Positions 45,931-55,009 of a stretch of DNA of 64,000 nt are shown piece after piece. The notes below the pieces were generated by a model. It ran no database searches, was not told where the DNA came from, and was given only the letters and a program-made list of their open reading frames with translations. Position numbers and translations under genes: made by a program. This stretch comes from Nesterenkonia lacusekhoensis (GTDB lineage Bacteria; Actinomycetota; Actinomycetes; Actinomycetales; Micrococcaceae): positions 1,736,001-1,800,000 of the forward strand of contig NZ_JAGINX010000001.1 of the NCBI RefSeq assembly GCF_017876395.1. The letters are read 5' to 3'. Within the stretch, counting starts at the first letter, position 1; each line of letters starts with the position of its first letter.

Positions 45931-45936
45931 AATATA
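45931..45936 (-). promoter_or_regulatory. Candidate mtrA -10 element
   Basis: TATATT on the minus strand (positions 45931-45936) is the most -10-like hexamer in the 100-base divergent gap; transcription would start about 33 bases before the mtrA ATG. Just upstream on the minus strand, two near-identical 8-base units CAACTCTA/CAACTCTC lie in tandem, a possible regulator site. No good -35 box was found. Confidence 0.4.
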
Positions 45937-45991
45937 TGAGAGTTGTAGAGTTGCACGGGTACGGGCGCACGGCAACAGCATTGGAGGCCCT

Positions 45992-47374
45992 ATGACAGCA
46001 GCGGGTCAGCCTCTCTACCCCGGCGGGCGGCCGGGGACCACTGCGGCATCCCCCGGTTCGGTCTATCCGATCCGGCGGATGCAGCTCAATGACGTCTTCG
46101 GGGCCGGCTTCCGCATGCTGCGTCACTCCCCCAAGACCATGCTGGGCATCCCGCTGGCCGCCGCGCTGCTGAGCTACCTCCTCAGCCTCCTGCTCTTCCT
46201 CGTCCCCGGCAGCGACGGTATGACCCGGATGTTCCTGGATCCGATGGCCATGGAGGATCCGGAGCTGATGATGGACACCGTCGCAGCCGGTGAGTTCGTC
46301 ATCCTCTCCCTGGTGACTGCTGTGCTGAGCCAGGCGCTGATCCTGATCGCAGGGGCCGCGGTGGCACTGCCCACGCTGCGCGCCGCCTACGGCTTCCGCA
46401 CCGGATTCGGTCAGGCGCTGAGCCTGCGGGCCCGCCGGTTCCTGCCGCTGCTGGTCCACTACGTGGTGGTCTCCGTGCTCGGCCTCATCGCTCTGTTCCT
46501 CGTGGTCATGGCCTTGGCGCTCTTCTTCGGGTTCGTGGCCGCCGACACCCCTGCCCTCGGGGTGATCGTGGGACTTCTGGCCCTGCCGGTGCTCCTGTTC
46601 GCCATGCTGTGGGTGACCACCGCGCTGCTCTACGCCCCGGTGACCATCATGGTCGAGGACAAAGGCCCCGTCGCCGCCATCGGCCGCTCCTTCAGCCTGA
46701 ACAGGGGCATGTGGTGGCCGAACATGGGCACTGTCCTGCTGCTGGGCCTGATGCTCATCGCCCTGGCCATGATCATCTCCGTGCCTTCGATGCTGCTGAT
46801 GGGCCTCGGCGGCGCCTTCGCCTTCGGTGCCGAGGATCCCGCCTCAGGAGGCACCACCAGTCTTGTGGTCTTCGCGATCTCAAGCCTCCTCGACTCTGTG
46901 ATGACGGCCCTGATGATGGCCCTGTGGGGCGGCATCGTCGCCACGATGTACCTGAACTGCCGATTCCGTCAGGAGGCCGCTGACGTGGCCCTGCTCGGCG
47001 CGGCTCCGCACTCGCCCGACGACGGCAGGATCATCCCAGCCTCAGTGGAGCACCTGGGCCGCCTCCAGCCTGCCGCAGGTCAGTCGGGGCCGTATGCCCC
47101 GAGCCCATACCAGCAGGGGTCCTACCAGCCGGGGTCCTACCAGCCGGACCCGGGCCAGGCTCCGTATCAGCCGGGCCCTGCTCAGCCACCCTCTGGGCAG
47201 AATCCCTACGGACAGAACCCGTACAGCCAGCCGCCGCAGGCTCAGCCGCCCTACGGCCAGAATCCGTACGGCCAGAACCCATACGGACAGAGCCCCTATG
47301 GGCAGAATCCCTACGGTCGGCCCGACGGCGGCGATGACGACGGCGGACATGACGACTTCGGCCGCCCGAGGTGA
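45992..47374 (+). CDS. Polytopic membrane protein with a PYGQN-repeat tail
   Basis: 460 residues from ATG 45992, with GGAGG four bases upstream. After a short cytosolic N-terminus with [20 protein letters not shown], six membrane segments span residues about 45-300, organised as in glycerophosphodiester phosphodiesterase-type membrane domains (DUF7847-like). The C-terminal 100 residues are proline-, glutamine- and tyrosine-rich, built of PYGQN/SYQPG repeats, then an acidic end [15 protein letters not shown]. This tail probably extends into the cytoplasm. The gene begins the cluster of DUF4129, DUF4350, MoxR and DUF58 genes, divergent from mtrA. Function unknown. Confidence 0.75.
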   Translation: MTAAGQPLYPGGRPGTTAASPGSVYPIRRMQLNDVFGAGFRMLRHSPKTMLGIPLAAALLSYLLSLLLFLVPGSDGMTRMFLDPMAMEDPELMMDTVAAGEFVILSLVTAVLSQALILIAGAAVALPTLRAAYGFRTGFGQALSLRARRFLPLLVHYVVVSVLGLIALFLVVMALALFFGFVAADTPALGVIVGLLALPVLLFAMLWVTTALLYAPVTIMVEDKGPVAAIGRSFSLNRGMWWPNMGTVLLLGLMLIALAMIISVPSMLLMGLGGAFAFGAEDPASGGTTSLVVFAISSLLDSVMTALMMALWGGIVATMYLNCRFRQEAADVALLGAAPHSPDDGRIIPASVEHLGRLQPAAGQSGPYAPSPYQQGSYQPGSYQPDPGQAPYQPGPAQPPSGQNPYGQNPYSQPPQAQPPYGQNPYGQNPYGQSPYGQNPYGRPDGGDDDGGHDDFGRPR

Positions 47375-47377
47375 TCG

Positions 47378-48037
47378 ATGGGCTCGCCTCCTCTGGAACC
47401 CTCCCGCGATGAGGCTCAGGAGCTCCTGCGCGAAGAGCTCGCCGACCCCGAATACCAGCGGGCCTTCACGGGTCCGCTGCGGGATGCGATCGACGCCGTC
47501 CTGGCCTGGCTCGGTGACCGTGCGCTGAGCATCGGAGGCGTCCAGATCCCCTACGGGCCGCTGGTGCTCGTGGCGCTGCTGGCGGCGGCCATCGTGCTCT
47601 GCATCCTGTTGGTGAGGCCTCGCCTGCAGCGCGCCGGAGGCGTCGCGGACGAGCTGCTCAACGCGGAGACCGGTCTGAGTGCTGAGGATCTGCGGGGCCG
47701 TGCCGGAGCACACCTCGGAGCCGAGAGGTTCGACGACGCCTTCCGGGATCTCTTCCGCGCCGTGGTCCGTTCAGCCGAGGAACGGGACCTGCTCTCCGAG
47801 CAGGCCGGGCGCACCGCCTCCGAGGCGGCCCGCGCCGTCGGCGGTCTCTTCCCCGAACAGGCTGAGGCGTTGCATCGCTGCGGTGAGCTCTTCAATCTCT
47901 CCCACTACGGCGGCCGGCCTCTGTCCGCCCAGGACATGGAGCAGCTGCGCCAGCTGGAGGAGACGCTGCGCCGGACCGAGCCCAGCCTCAGCCACGGCGC
48001 AGCCCACCGTGCGGCCCGGCTGGTGGTGCCCGAATGA
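47378..48037 (+). CDS. DUF4129 protein
   Basis: A 219-residue protein with one clear membrane helix (GPLVLVALLAAAIVLCILLV near residue 70) and a C-terminal DUF4129 domain: RFDDAFRDLFRAVVRSAEERD, then ALHRCGELFNLSHYGGRPLS. Such domains occur in envelope clusters with DUF58 and MoxR, some fused to transglutaminases. Here there is no protease domain. Its stop overlaps the next start by 4 bases. Confidence 0.82.
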   Translation: MGSPPLEPSRDEAQELLREELADPEYQRAFTGPLRDAIDAVLAWLGDRALSIGGVQIPYGPLVLVALLAAAIVLCILLVRPRLQRAGGVADELLNAETGLSAEDLRGRAGAHLGAERFDDAFRDLFRAVVRSAEERDLLSEQAGRTASEAARAVGGLFPEQAEALHRCGELFNLSHYGGRPLSAQDMEQLRQLEETLRRTEPSLSHGAAHRAARLVVPE

Positions 48038-49287
48038 GCGCAGCCGACCAGCCCGCTCAGACGAGCACCGTCCGCGGCACTCTCGATGCTCTGGTTCAAA
48101 CGCTGAAGCGGTGGCAGTTCTGGCTGCTCCTGCTGGTCTTCGGAGCGATCGTCACCCTCGCGGTCCAACTGATCAGCACTGAGGACACCGAACGCTACGG
48201 CCTCGAGAACACAGCTCTGGACGGCTACGCCGCGCTGGCCCGCACTCTGGAGGATCAGGGGGTCGAACTGCATCGCACCTATTCGGGCGCAGAGGCTGCC
48301 GCACAGCTGGAGGAGACTCCGGAGGCCGCCGTCGTCGTGCTGCACTCCTCGCTGCACCAGCCCAGCGATGACACAGTCGAAGAGCTGACCGAGCATGCCC
48401 AGGGGCATCCGGTGATCTGGATCAGCCCGGACGCCATGCTGCTGGCTCAGCTGGGCGACGAGCAGGCTCAGGTGCTGCCCATCAGCGAGGACCCGCAGGC
48501 GACCAGCAGCCAGACCATGCTGTTGGAGGCCGGAGAGGACTGCGCGATCGAGGCCGCGCAGAGCGCCGAGTCCCTGGAGACCACCGGGGAGGTCTTCCGC
48601 ACCGATCTGAGCCGGGGCGGCAGCTGCTTCCCGCTGAGCCCGCAGCATCCAGATGCCGGATCGGCCCTGGTCGAGACCGAGCAGGGGATCCTCTTCGGAG
48701 CCCCTGATGCCTTCACCAACCGGGAGATCGTGACGCAGGGCCATGCCGCTCTGGCACTGCAGATGCTGGGTCAGCGCGAGGATCTGGTCTGGTACACCCC
48801 GTCCGGTGCCGACGCCGCCGGTGACGGACAGTGGGCCTCCCCCACGGAGCTGCTGCCTGACTGGGCCATCCCGCTGACTGTCTGGCTGCTGATCTGCGGC
48901 CTTCTGCTGATGCTGGTCCAGGGACGGCGGCACGGTCCAGTCATCGTCGAGCCTCTGCCGGTGGAGGTTCCGGCCTCCGAGGCGGCTGAGGGACGCGCCC
49001 GGATGTACCAGAACGCCGATGCGGTCCACGCCTCGGCCCGTGCGCTGCGTGCCGCGGCTCTGCTGCGCCTGGCGAGGACGCTGCGGCTGGGTCCGTCCCC
49101 CGCGGAGGCGGTCATCACAGAGGCCGCCGCCCGACACACCGGGCGCTCCGTCCACGAGACCCGGCAGCTCTTCGACATCACCCATATCCGCAGGAACACC
49201 GACCTTGTACGATTCGGGCAGCAGCTCGCCGACTTCGAGGACGACCTCCTGAAGCGGCTCGGCCATGCGCCCAGGGAAAGGAACTGA
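48034..49287 (+). CDS. DUF4350 membrane protein
   Basis: A 417-residue protein. An N-terminal helix (FWLLLLVFGAIVTLAVQLI) anchors a domain of about 200 residues outside the membrane (YGLENTALDGYAALARTLED opens the DUF4350 region), and a second helix (WAIPLTVWLLICGLLLMLVQ) is near residue 275. The C-terminal 120 residues are helical and cytosolic. It overlaps the DUF4129 gene by 4 bases and adjoins moxR with no gap. The family always lies in MoxR/DUF58 clusters; its role is unknown. Confidence 0.85.
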   Translation: MSAADQPAQTSTVRGTLDALVQTLKRWQFWLLLLVFGAIVTLAVQLISTEDTERYGLENTALDGYAALARTLEDQGVELHRTYSGAEAAAQLEETPEAAVVVLHSSLHQPSDDTVEELTEHAQGHPVIWISPDAMLLAQLGDEQAQVLPISEDPQATSSQTMLLEAGEDCAIEAAQSAESLETTGEVFRTDLSRGGSCFPLSPQHPDAGSALVETEQGILFGAPDAFTNREIVTQGHAALALQMLGQREDLVWYTPSGADAAGDGQWASPTELLPDWAIPLTVWLLICGLLLMLVQGRRHGPVIVEPLPVEVPASEAAEGRARMYQNADAVHASARALRAAALLRLARTLRLGPSPAEAVITEAAARHTGRSVHETRQLFDITHIRRNTDLVRFGQQLADFEDDLLKRLGHAPRERN

Positions 49288-50352
49288 ATGACCGCCGAAT
49301 CCCCTCAGCCGGTCCCGCAGCAGAGCACAGCGGGAGCGCCTCCCGCCCGCACCGCATCCGTGGACTACGCCGCACCGGCGGACCATGCTGCACCGGTGGA
49401 CCACGCCGCGCTGCGCGACACCTTCCACCGTGTCCGCCAGGAGGTCTCGAAGGCGGTGGTCGGACAGGACGGCGCCGTCACCGGTGTTCTGATCGGCCTT
49501 CTGACCCGCGGCCATGTGCTGCTCGAAGGCGTCCCCGGGGTGGCCAAGACGCTGCTGGTGCGCAGCATCTCCGCGGCACTGAGCCTGGACGCCAAACGAG
49601 TCCAGTTCACCCCGGACCTGATGCCAGGCGACGTGACCGGCTCGCTGGTCTATGACTCCTCCACCGGAGACTTCTCCTTCCGCGAAGGTCCGCTGTTCAC
49701 CCATCTGATGCTGGCCGACGAGATCAACCGCACCCCACCCAAGACCCAGGCCTCACTGTTGGAAGCCATGGAGGAGCGGCAGGTCAGCGTGGACGGCGTC
49801 GGCCGCCAGCTCCCGGAGCCCTTTCTGGTGGCCGCTACGCAGAACCCCACCGAATATGAGGGCACCTACCCGCTGCCCGAGGCGCAGCTGGACCGCTTCC
49901 TGCTCAAGGTCAACCTGGCCCTGCCCGAGCGCGGCGAGGAGATCGAGGTCATCCGTCGCCATGCCGCCGGGTTCAACCCGTCGTCCCTGGCCGACGCCGG
50001 CATCCGACCCATCGCCGGTGCCGAGCACGTCCTGGCCGCCCGTCAGGCGGTCTGGCAGACCACAGTGGCGCCGGAGGTCATCGCCTACATCGTGGACATC
50101 GCCCGAGCCACCCGCCAGGCTCCGAGCTTCCAGCTGGGCGTCTCCCCGCGAGGCGCCACCGCTCTGATGAATGCCTCCAAAGCCTGGGCCTGGCTCTCAG
50201 GACGAGACTTCGTGACCCCCGACGACGTCAAAGCCCTCGCCCTGCCCGCACTGCGCCACCGCGTCTCCCTCTCCCCGGAGGCTTCGATGGACGGAGTCAG
50301 CGTGGACGACCTGCTCCGGGGCATCCTGACCACCGTCCCCGTGCCCCGCTGA
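49288..50352 (+). CDS. MoxR-family AAA+ ATPase
   Basis: A 354-residue cytosolic ATPase. It has Walker A LEGVPGVAKTLLVRSIS near residue 77, Walker B LMLADEINRTPPKTQA, sensor 1 with AATQNPTEYEGTYPLPEAQ, the arginine-finger region LDRFLL, and the C-terminal lid ending in SVDDLLRGIL. MoxR ATPases act as chaperones for proteins with VWA domains, here probably the DUF58 protein encoded next. It directly follows the DUF4350 gene. Confidence 0.93.
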   Translation: MTAESPQPVPQQSTAGAPPARTASVDYAAPADHAAPVDHAALRDTFHRVRQEVSKAVVGQDGAVTGVLIGLLTRGHVLLEGVPGVAKTLLVRSISAALSLDAKRVQFTPDLMPGDVTGSLVYDSSTGDFSFREGPLFTHLMLADEINRTPPKTQASLLEAMEERQVSVDGVGRQLPEPFLVAATQNPTEYEGTYPLPEAQLDRFLLKVNLALPERGEEIEVIRRHAAGFNPSSLADAGIRPIAGAEHVLAARQAVWQTTVAPEVIAYIVDIARATRQAPSFQLGVSPRGATALMNASKAWAWLSGRDFVTPDDVKALALPALRHRVSLSPEASMDGVSVDDLLRGILTTVPVPR

Positions 50353-50361
50353 TCACGCCCC

Positions 50362-51681
50362 ATGGTCCTGACCCGCAGACTGCTGTACACGGCGCTGGCG
50401 CTGAGCGCCGTCGTCGTGCTGGTTCCGCGCGCCGCCACGATCTGGCTGTGCCTGCTGGGACTGGCGCTGCTGGCGCTGACCGACCTCCTGCTCGCGGGTT
50501 CCCCACGAGCGGTGCGGGTGGAACGCATCCCCACCGAAGCGGTCCGGCTGGAGCACGCGGCCGCAGCGGAGACCGTTCTGCACAACACGGGGTCCCGGCG
50601 GCTGCGCGGGTCGGTCAAAGACGGATGGCAGCCCACAGCCGGTGCGGCGGAACCCATCCATGCCGCAGACATCCCCGGCGGCTCGGAGCAGCGGATCCGC
50701 ACTGCTCTGATGCCGCAGCGTCGCGGCGAGCTGAGCAGCCGGCACGTGGCGATCCGTTCGGTGGGGCCGCTGGGGATGGCCGGGCGTCAGGTCACCCACG
50801 AGGTGGCCCACACTCTGCGTGTGCTGCCGCCGTTCCGGTCCCGGAAGCATCTGCCCTCCAAGCTGCAGCGGCTGCGTGAGCTGGACGGACAGACCGCTGT
50901 GCAGCTGCGCGGCGCCGGCACCGAGTTCGACTCGCTGCGCGACTATGTGCGCGGTGACGACATCCGTTCCATCGACTGGCGAGCCACGGCTCGCAAACGC
51001 GGCACCGCCGGCCACACCGGTCATGGCTCCGACCTGGTCGTGCGGACCTGGCGGCCCGAACGCGACCGGCGTGTGGTGCTGTGTCTGGACTCCTCCCGGA
51101 CCTCCGCGGCGCGGGTGGAGGACGAACCGCGCCTGGACACCGGCATGGAGGCCGCCCTGCTGCTGGGTGTGCTCGCCGACGGGGCCGGCGACCGAGTGGA
51201 CTTCTTCAGCTTCGACCGCACCACCGGTCCACGCGTGCGCTCCACCGCCGGGGCTCTGCTGAACCAGATGGTCAACGCCATGTCAGGGATCCAGCCCGAA
51301 CTGGTGGAGGCCGACTATTCGCGCCTTCCCGCCCATGTGAAGGCCCTGACCTCCCAACGCTCTCTGGTGGTGATGCTCACCTCTCTGGATTCCGGCGCCC
51401 TGGAGGAGGGGCTGCTTCCGGTGCTGCCGGCGCTGACCGAGAAGCACCTGGTGCTCGTGGCCTCCGTCCGGGACCCGGACCTGGACCGGCGAGCCGCGGC
51501 GCGCGGCACTGTGGAGGACACCTACCGGGCCGCCGCGGCAGAACGCTCGCTCATCGAGCGGGAGGCGATGAAGACTCAGCTGGGATCGCTCGGGGTCGAA
51601 GTGGTGGATGCCGCGCCCCATGACCTGCCGCCCCAGCTGGCTGATGCCTACATCCGCCTCAAGGCCACCGGACGTCTCTGA
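50362..51681 (+). CDS. DUF58 protein
   Basis: A 439-residue protein with two hydrophobic segments at the N-terminus (LLYTALALSAVVVLVP, TIWLCLLGLALLALTDLLL) and a DUF58/VWA-like region around residue 195: EFDSLRDYVRGDDIRSIDWR, the family signature, then DRRVVLCLDSSRTS with the MIDAS-like DxS. It is usually partnered by MoxR. The C-terminus ends ADAYIRLKATGRL. After its stop the same frame stays open for 142 codons (see the pseudogene entry). Confidence 0.92.
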   Translation: MVLTRRLLYTALALSAVVVLVPRAATIWLCLLGLALLALTDLLLAGSPRAVRVERIPTEAVRLEHAAAAETVLHNTGSRRLRGSVKDGWQPTAGAAEPIHAADIPGGSEQRIRTALMPQRRGELSSRHVAIRSVGPLGMAGRQVTHEVAHTLRVLPPFRSRKHLPSKLQRLRELDGQTAVQLRGAGTEFDSLRDYVRGDDIRSIDWRATARKRGTAGHTGHGSDLVVRTWRPERDRRVVLCLDSSRTSAARVEDEPRLDTGMEAALLLGVLADGAGDRVDFFSFDRTTGPRVRSTAGALLNQMVNAMSGIQPELVEADYSRLPAHVKALTSQRSLVVMLTSLDSGALEEGLLPVLPALTEKHLVLVASVRDPDLDRRAAARGTVEDTYRAAAAERSLIEREAMKTQLGSLGVEVVDAAPHDLPPQLADAYIRLKATGRL

Positions 51682-51765
51682 TCAGGCGCTGAGACGCCTT
51701 CATCCGCTCAACCTTCAACGGCCGTTCGCGGCCTGCCCGCCTGCTCGTCACCTCCCTGCGATGAC

Positions 51766-52110
51766 CTGAGCACTGTTGATCCGGACGCCGCGGATCCGCA
51801 GATCACCCAGCTGTCCTACTACCAGCACGGCGAGGCGCGGGCCGTCGAGCCCGACAGCAGCAACACGGCACCCGACGGACGGCCCCAGGCGGCCTACTTC
51901 CACACCTGGCCGCTGAACCACACCGTCTGGCTCAGCAGCACCCAAGGCGGGGAGCAGCCTCTGATCGGCTGGCAGGACCTCACGGACGAGGCTCGGCACG
52001 CCCTCAACGAGGGCGACTTCGGCGCGGGCAACGTGGGCTTCAACGACCATCTCTTCGAATCTTACCTCGCGCGGGCCTGGGAAGGCCGCGGGCACGAGGA
52101 CGACGTCTGA
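51766..52110 (+). pseudogene. Start-less coding remnant, function unknown
   Basis: Protein-like sequence without a start codon: LSTVDPDAADPQITQLSYYQ, then EPDSSNTAPDGRPQAAYFHT and WPLNHTVWLSSTQGGEQPLI, ending in a TGA at 52108-52110. Codon use fits the host, and no ATG or GTG occurs before a late GTG. The frame is the same as the DUF58 gene upstream and is open from its stop. I do not recognise the family; loss of the N-terminal half of a secreted or acidic protein is the simplest reading. The rest of 51682-52226 shows nothing else convincing. Confidence 0.45.
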
Positions 52111-52226
52111 GCGGGTTCCGTCCAGAGGTGCCACGGCGTCTTCATCGGTGGCACGGCGTCGGCGCCCCTGTGATCCGGGCGATAGCCCTCTGAAACCGGA
52201 AGCCCGGCTGTGAGAACCTGGAGGGT

Positions 52227-53387
52227 ATGAAGGTTCTAGCAGCGATGTCCGGCGGCGTGGACTCTGCCGTCGCAGCAGCCCGCGCCGTGGACGCCGGCCA
52301 CGAGGTGGTGGGCGTGCACCTGGCGCTCTCGCGCATGCCCGGAACCCTGCGGACCGGCTCACGCGGATGCTGCACCATCGAGGACTCCTCGGACGCCTGG
52401 CGCGCCTGCGAGAAGCTGGGCATCCCCTTCTACGTGTGGGACTTCTCGGAACGCTTCAAAGCCGATGTGGTCGATGACTTCATCGCCGAGTATCAGGCCG
52501 GACGCACCCCGAATCCCTGCATGCGCTGCAACGAGAAGATCAAGTTCGAGGCGCTGCTGGACAAGGCCATCGCGCTGGGCTTCGACGCCGTGGCCACGGG
52601 CCACTACGCCACCATCCTGACCGACGCCGACGGCAACCGCGAGCTGCACCGGGCCGCCACCTGGACCAAGGACCAGTCCTATGTCCTGGGCGTGCTCAAC
52701 GAGCAGCAGCTGGCCCACTGCTACTTCCCGCTGGGCGACACCCCCTCGAAGGACCTGGTGCGTGCCGAGGCCGAGGAGCGCGGACTCTCCGTGGCGAAGA
52801 AGCCCGACTCCCACGACATCTGCTTCATCCCCGACGGCGACACCCGAGGCTGGCTGGCCGAGCAGATCGAGATGACCAACGGGCCCATCCTGGACCAGGA
52901 CGGCGAACAGATCGGTGAGCATGAGGGGTCCGAGGCCTACACCGTCGGCCAGCGCCGCGGACTGAAGCTGGGACGTCCGGCCCCGGACGGCAAGCCGCGC
53001 TTCGTCCTGGAGATCCGCCCCAAGGAGAACACGGTGGTGGCCGGGCCCCGGGAGCTGCTGGACATCGACCGGATCACCGGCATCCGCGTCTCCTGGGCGG
53101 GGCTGCCCGTGGCAGAGGCGAGCACCGGGGACTGGTTCGACATCGACCTCCAGATCCGCGCCCACGCGGACCCCGTCCCGGCGCGCGCCCGCGTGGAGCA
53201 GGACGATGCGGAGGGACCGGCCGGACAGCACGCAGGGGAGGCCGGTTCGCCCCGTCTGGTGGTGGAGCTGGAGGAGCCGCTGAAGGGTGTGGCTCCGGGC
53301 CAGACCGCGGTGATGTATCAGGGCACCCGTGTGCTGGGTCAGGCCACGATCGACACCGCCCGCTCGAAGAACTACCAGCCCGCCTGA
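52227..53387 (+). CDS. mnmA: tRNA-specific 2-thiouridylase
   Basis: A 386-residue enzyme that makes s2U34 in tRNA-Lys/Glu/Gln with ATP and a persulfide sulfur carrier. It has the PP-loop [13 protein letters not shown] near residue 8, the first catalytic Cys in [14 protein letters not shown], the second Cys in [10 protein letters not shown], and the tRNA-binding region [13 protein letters not shown] low-complexity insertion ([19 protein letters not shown]) sits in the last beta domain. The likely sulfur donor gene, a cysteine desulfurase, lies 4.5 kb away on the opposite strand. Confidence 0.96.
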   Translation: MKVLAAMSGGVDSAVAAARAVDAGHEVVGVHLALSRMPGTLRTGSRGCCTIEDSSDAWRACEKLGIPFYVWDFSERFKADVVDDFIAEYQAGRTPNPCMRCNEKIKFEALLDKAIALGFDAVATGHYATILTDADGNRELHRAATWTKDQSYVLGVLNEQQLAHCYFPLGDTPSKDLVRAEAEERGLSVAKKPDSHDICFIPDGDTRGWLAEQIEMTNGPILDQDGEQIGEHEGSEAYTVGQRRGLKLGRPAPDGKPRFVLEIRPKENTVVAGPRELLDIDRITGIRVSWAGLPVAEASTGDWFDIDLQIRAHADPVPARARVEQDDAEGPAGQHAGEAGSPRLVVELEEPLKGVAPGQTAVMYQGTRVLGQATIDTARSKNYQPA

Positions 53388-53427
53388 GCAGGCGGAATCG
53401 GCGGCGATGAGTCGGTAGGCTGGAGTC

Positions 53428-53820
53428 ATGAGCTCGAGCGAAGAACGTGCCGGCGATGCCGCCTCATATGTGGAGCCCGCGGTGTTCGAGGAGCTGCTGT
53501 CCATGCGCTCCTCGATCGACAACATCGATGCCACGCTGGTGTATCTGCTGGCTGAGCGGTTCAAGGCCACCCAGCGGGTCGGTGTGCTCAAGGCCGCCCA
53601 CCAGCTGCCGCCGGCGGACCCGGCCCGGGAGAAGAACCAGATCGCTCGTCTGAAGCGCCTGGCCGAGGACGCCCAGCTGGACCCGGAGTTCGCGGAGAAG
53701 TTCCTGAACTTCATCATCGAAGAGGTCATCCGCCACCACCAGGCGATCTCCGCCTCCGCACAGACCTCCGGGCACAGCCCAGCACAGAACCCCGCGCAGA
53801 ACCCCGACGCCGACCGATGA
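53428..53820 (+). CDS. Chorismate mutase, AroQ type
   Basis: A 130-residue, all-helical AroQ-type mutase that converts chorismate to prephenate. The first helix IDNIDATLVYLLAERFKATQ and the following VGVLKAAHQLPPADPAREK supply the active-site Arg and Lys; the last helix is FLNFIIEEVIRHHQAIS. The tail is a short low-complexity PAQNPAQNPDA. It overlaps the MetE-like gene by 4 bases. No signal peptide is present, so it is the cytosolic form. Confidence 0.88.
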   Translation: MSSSEERAGDAASYVEPAVFEELLSMRSSIDNIDATLVYLLAERFKATQRVGVLKAAHQLPPADPAREKNQIARLKRLAEDAQLDPEFAEKFLNFIIEEVIRHHQAISASAQTSGHSPAQNPAQNPDADR

Positions 53821-54893
53821 GCCTGCGTGCCGCCGCGGCCGGGACCTTCCCCGGCACCGATCTCCGCCGTGCCGCGGAGCTGCTCAGCGCCGAGACGCCG
53901 GCCCCTCATCTGACTGCGCTGCCGGAGCTGCCTCAGCGAGGACACCATGCCACGCTGCTGGGCCGTGCCATCGCGCAGCTCTCCGAGCTCTACGGCGAGC
54001 TGACCTCCTACGGGTGGCGGCTGACCCAGCGCCCGGGGGCTGACCACCAGCGCGCCGCGCAGCTGCTGCGCGCCGATGTGGACACACTGGCCGATGTGCG
54101 CGGCGAGCGGGCTGAGACCCACGGTGAGGACTCCTCTGCGCTGAAGCTGGAGATCCTGGGTCCGGTCAGTCTGGCCGCCCAGCTGGCCCTGCCCTCCGGT
54201 GAGAAGGTGCTGGTGGACCATGGGGCTCGCCGCGACCTGGCCGAGTCCATGGCCGCGGGACTGACCTCCCATGTGGAGCATGTGCGCCGGGCCTGCACCG
54301 CTCAGACGCTGAGCGTGGTGCTCTGCGAGACCCACTACGGCCGGGTCCGCCGCGGCGAGGTGCCCACTGTCAGCGGCTACCGGACCATCCGTTCCCTGCC
54401 CCGGGATGAGACCCGGATGATGATCGGCGTCGTCGTGGAGGCGCTGCGCGCCGCCGGCGCCGATGAGGTCATCCTGGACCTGGGCGAGGCTCCGCAGAGT
54501 GAGCATGTCGAAGACTTCCGTGGTCGCGAGGCCTCCCGAGTGGAAGGCTTCGGGCTGCCGGTCACCAGCCTGGGCGGCGAGGCCTGGGAACAGGTGGCCG
54601 AGCTGACCGAGTCCGGTACGCAGTGGCTGGCCGGGGTGCTGAGGTCACATGAGACCGGGCGGGAGACGCTGCCGCAGGTCAGCTCCCTGGCTGCGCGGCT
54701 CATCGAGCCCTGGCAGGCCCTGGGCATGCCGGCGTCGTCGCTGGAGTCCTTCCTGCTGACCACCTTCTGCGGAGCCGACCGCGAGCGCCCTGCTGGGCCC
54801 CGAGCTGCGGGCCTCGATGAGGCTTCGACGCTGCGCACGCTGACCCGCGTGCTCGGCACCGCCGAGGCTCTGACCGAGCAGATCAACAGCTGA
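53817..54893 (+). CDS. MetE-like (cobalamin-independent methionine synthase superfamily) protein
   Basis: A 358-residue protein resembling the short MetE/UROD-fold proteins, as in Rv3015c of M. tuberculosis, which lies in the same general region as mnmA. The opening GTFPGTDLRRAAELL and the middle LKLEILGPVSLAAQLALPSG fit. The zinc ligands of true MetE (His-x-Cys, Glu, Cys) are not obvious, and only two Cys are within the likely catalytic half, so methionine synthesis is doubtful. It is co-translated with chorismate mutase. Confidence 0.7.
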   Translation: MSLRAAAAGTFPGTDLRRAAELLSAETPAPHLTALPELPQRGHHATLLGRAIAQLSELYGELTSYGWRLTQRPGADHQRAAQLLRADVDTLADVRGERAETHGEDSSALKLEILGPVSLAAQLALPSGEKVLVDHGARRDLAESMAAGLTSHVEHVRRACTAQTLSVVLCETHYGRVRRGEVPTVSGYRTIRSLPRDETRMMIGVVVEALRAAGADEVILDLGEAPQSEHVEDFRGREASRVEGFGLPVTSLGGEAWEQVAELTESGTQWLAGVLRSHETGRETLPQVSSLAARLIEPWQALGMPASSLESFLLTTFCGADRERPAGPRAAGLDEASTLRTLTRVLGTAEALTEQINS

Positions 54894-54952
54894 GGAAGCT
54901 GGGCGGACGGGGCGACTCAGGTGACTCTGGCGGCAGATCTCTACCAGGTTGA

Positions 54953-54988
54953 CGACATCTCAGACGCCGTAAGTCAGGTGAGATGTCG
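54953..54988. terminator. Hairpin between convergent genes
   Basis: CGACATCTCA (54953-54962) pairs with TGAGATGTCG (54979-54988) around a 16-base loop. It lies between the MetE-like gene and the convergent pentapeptide-repeat gene and may end both transcripts. Confidence 0.6.
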
Positions 54989-55009
54989 CCGAGCAGGTGG
55001 AGATCCCGC

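Noticed and set aside
47100..47320. Repetitive DNA resembling a tandem array near 47.2 kb.
   Set aside because: It encodes the PYGQN/SYQPG tail of the membrane protein in frame; not a CRISPR or satellite array.
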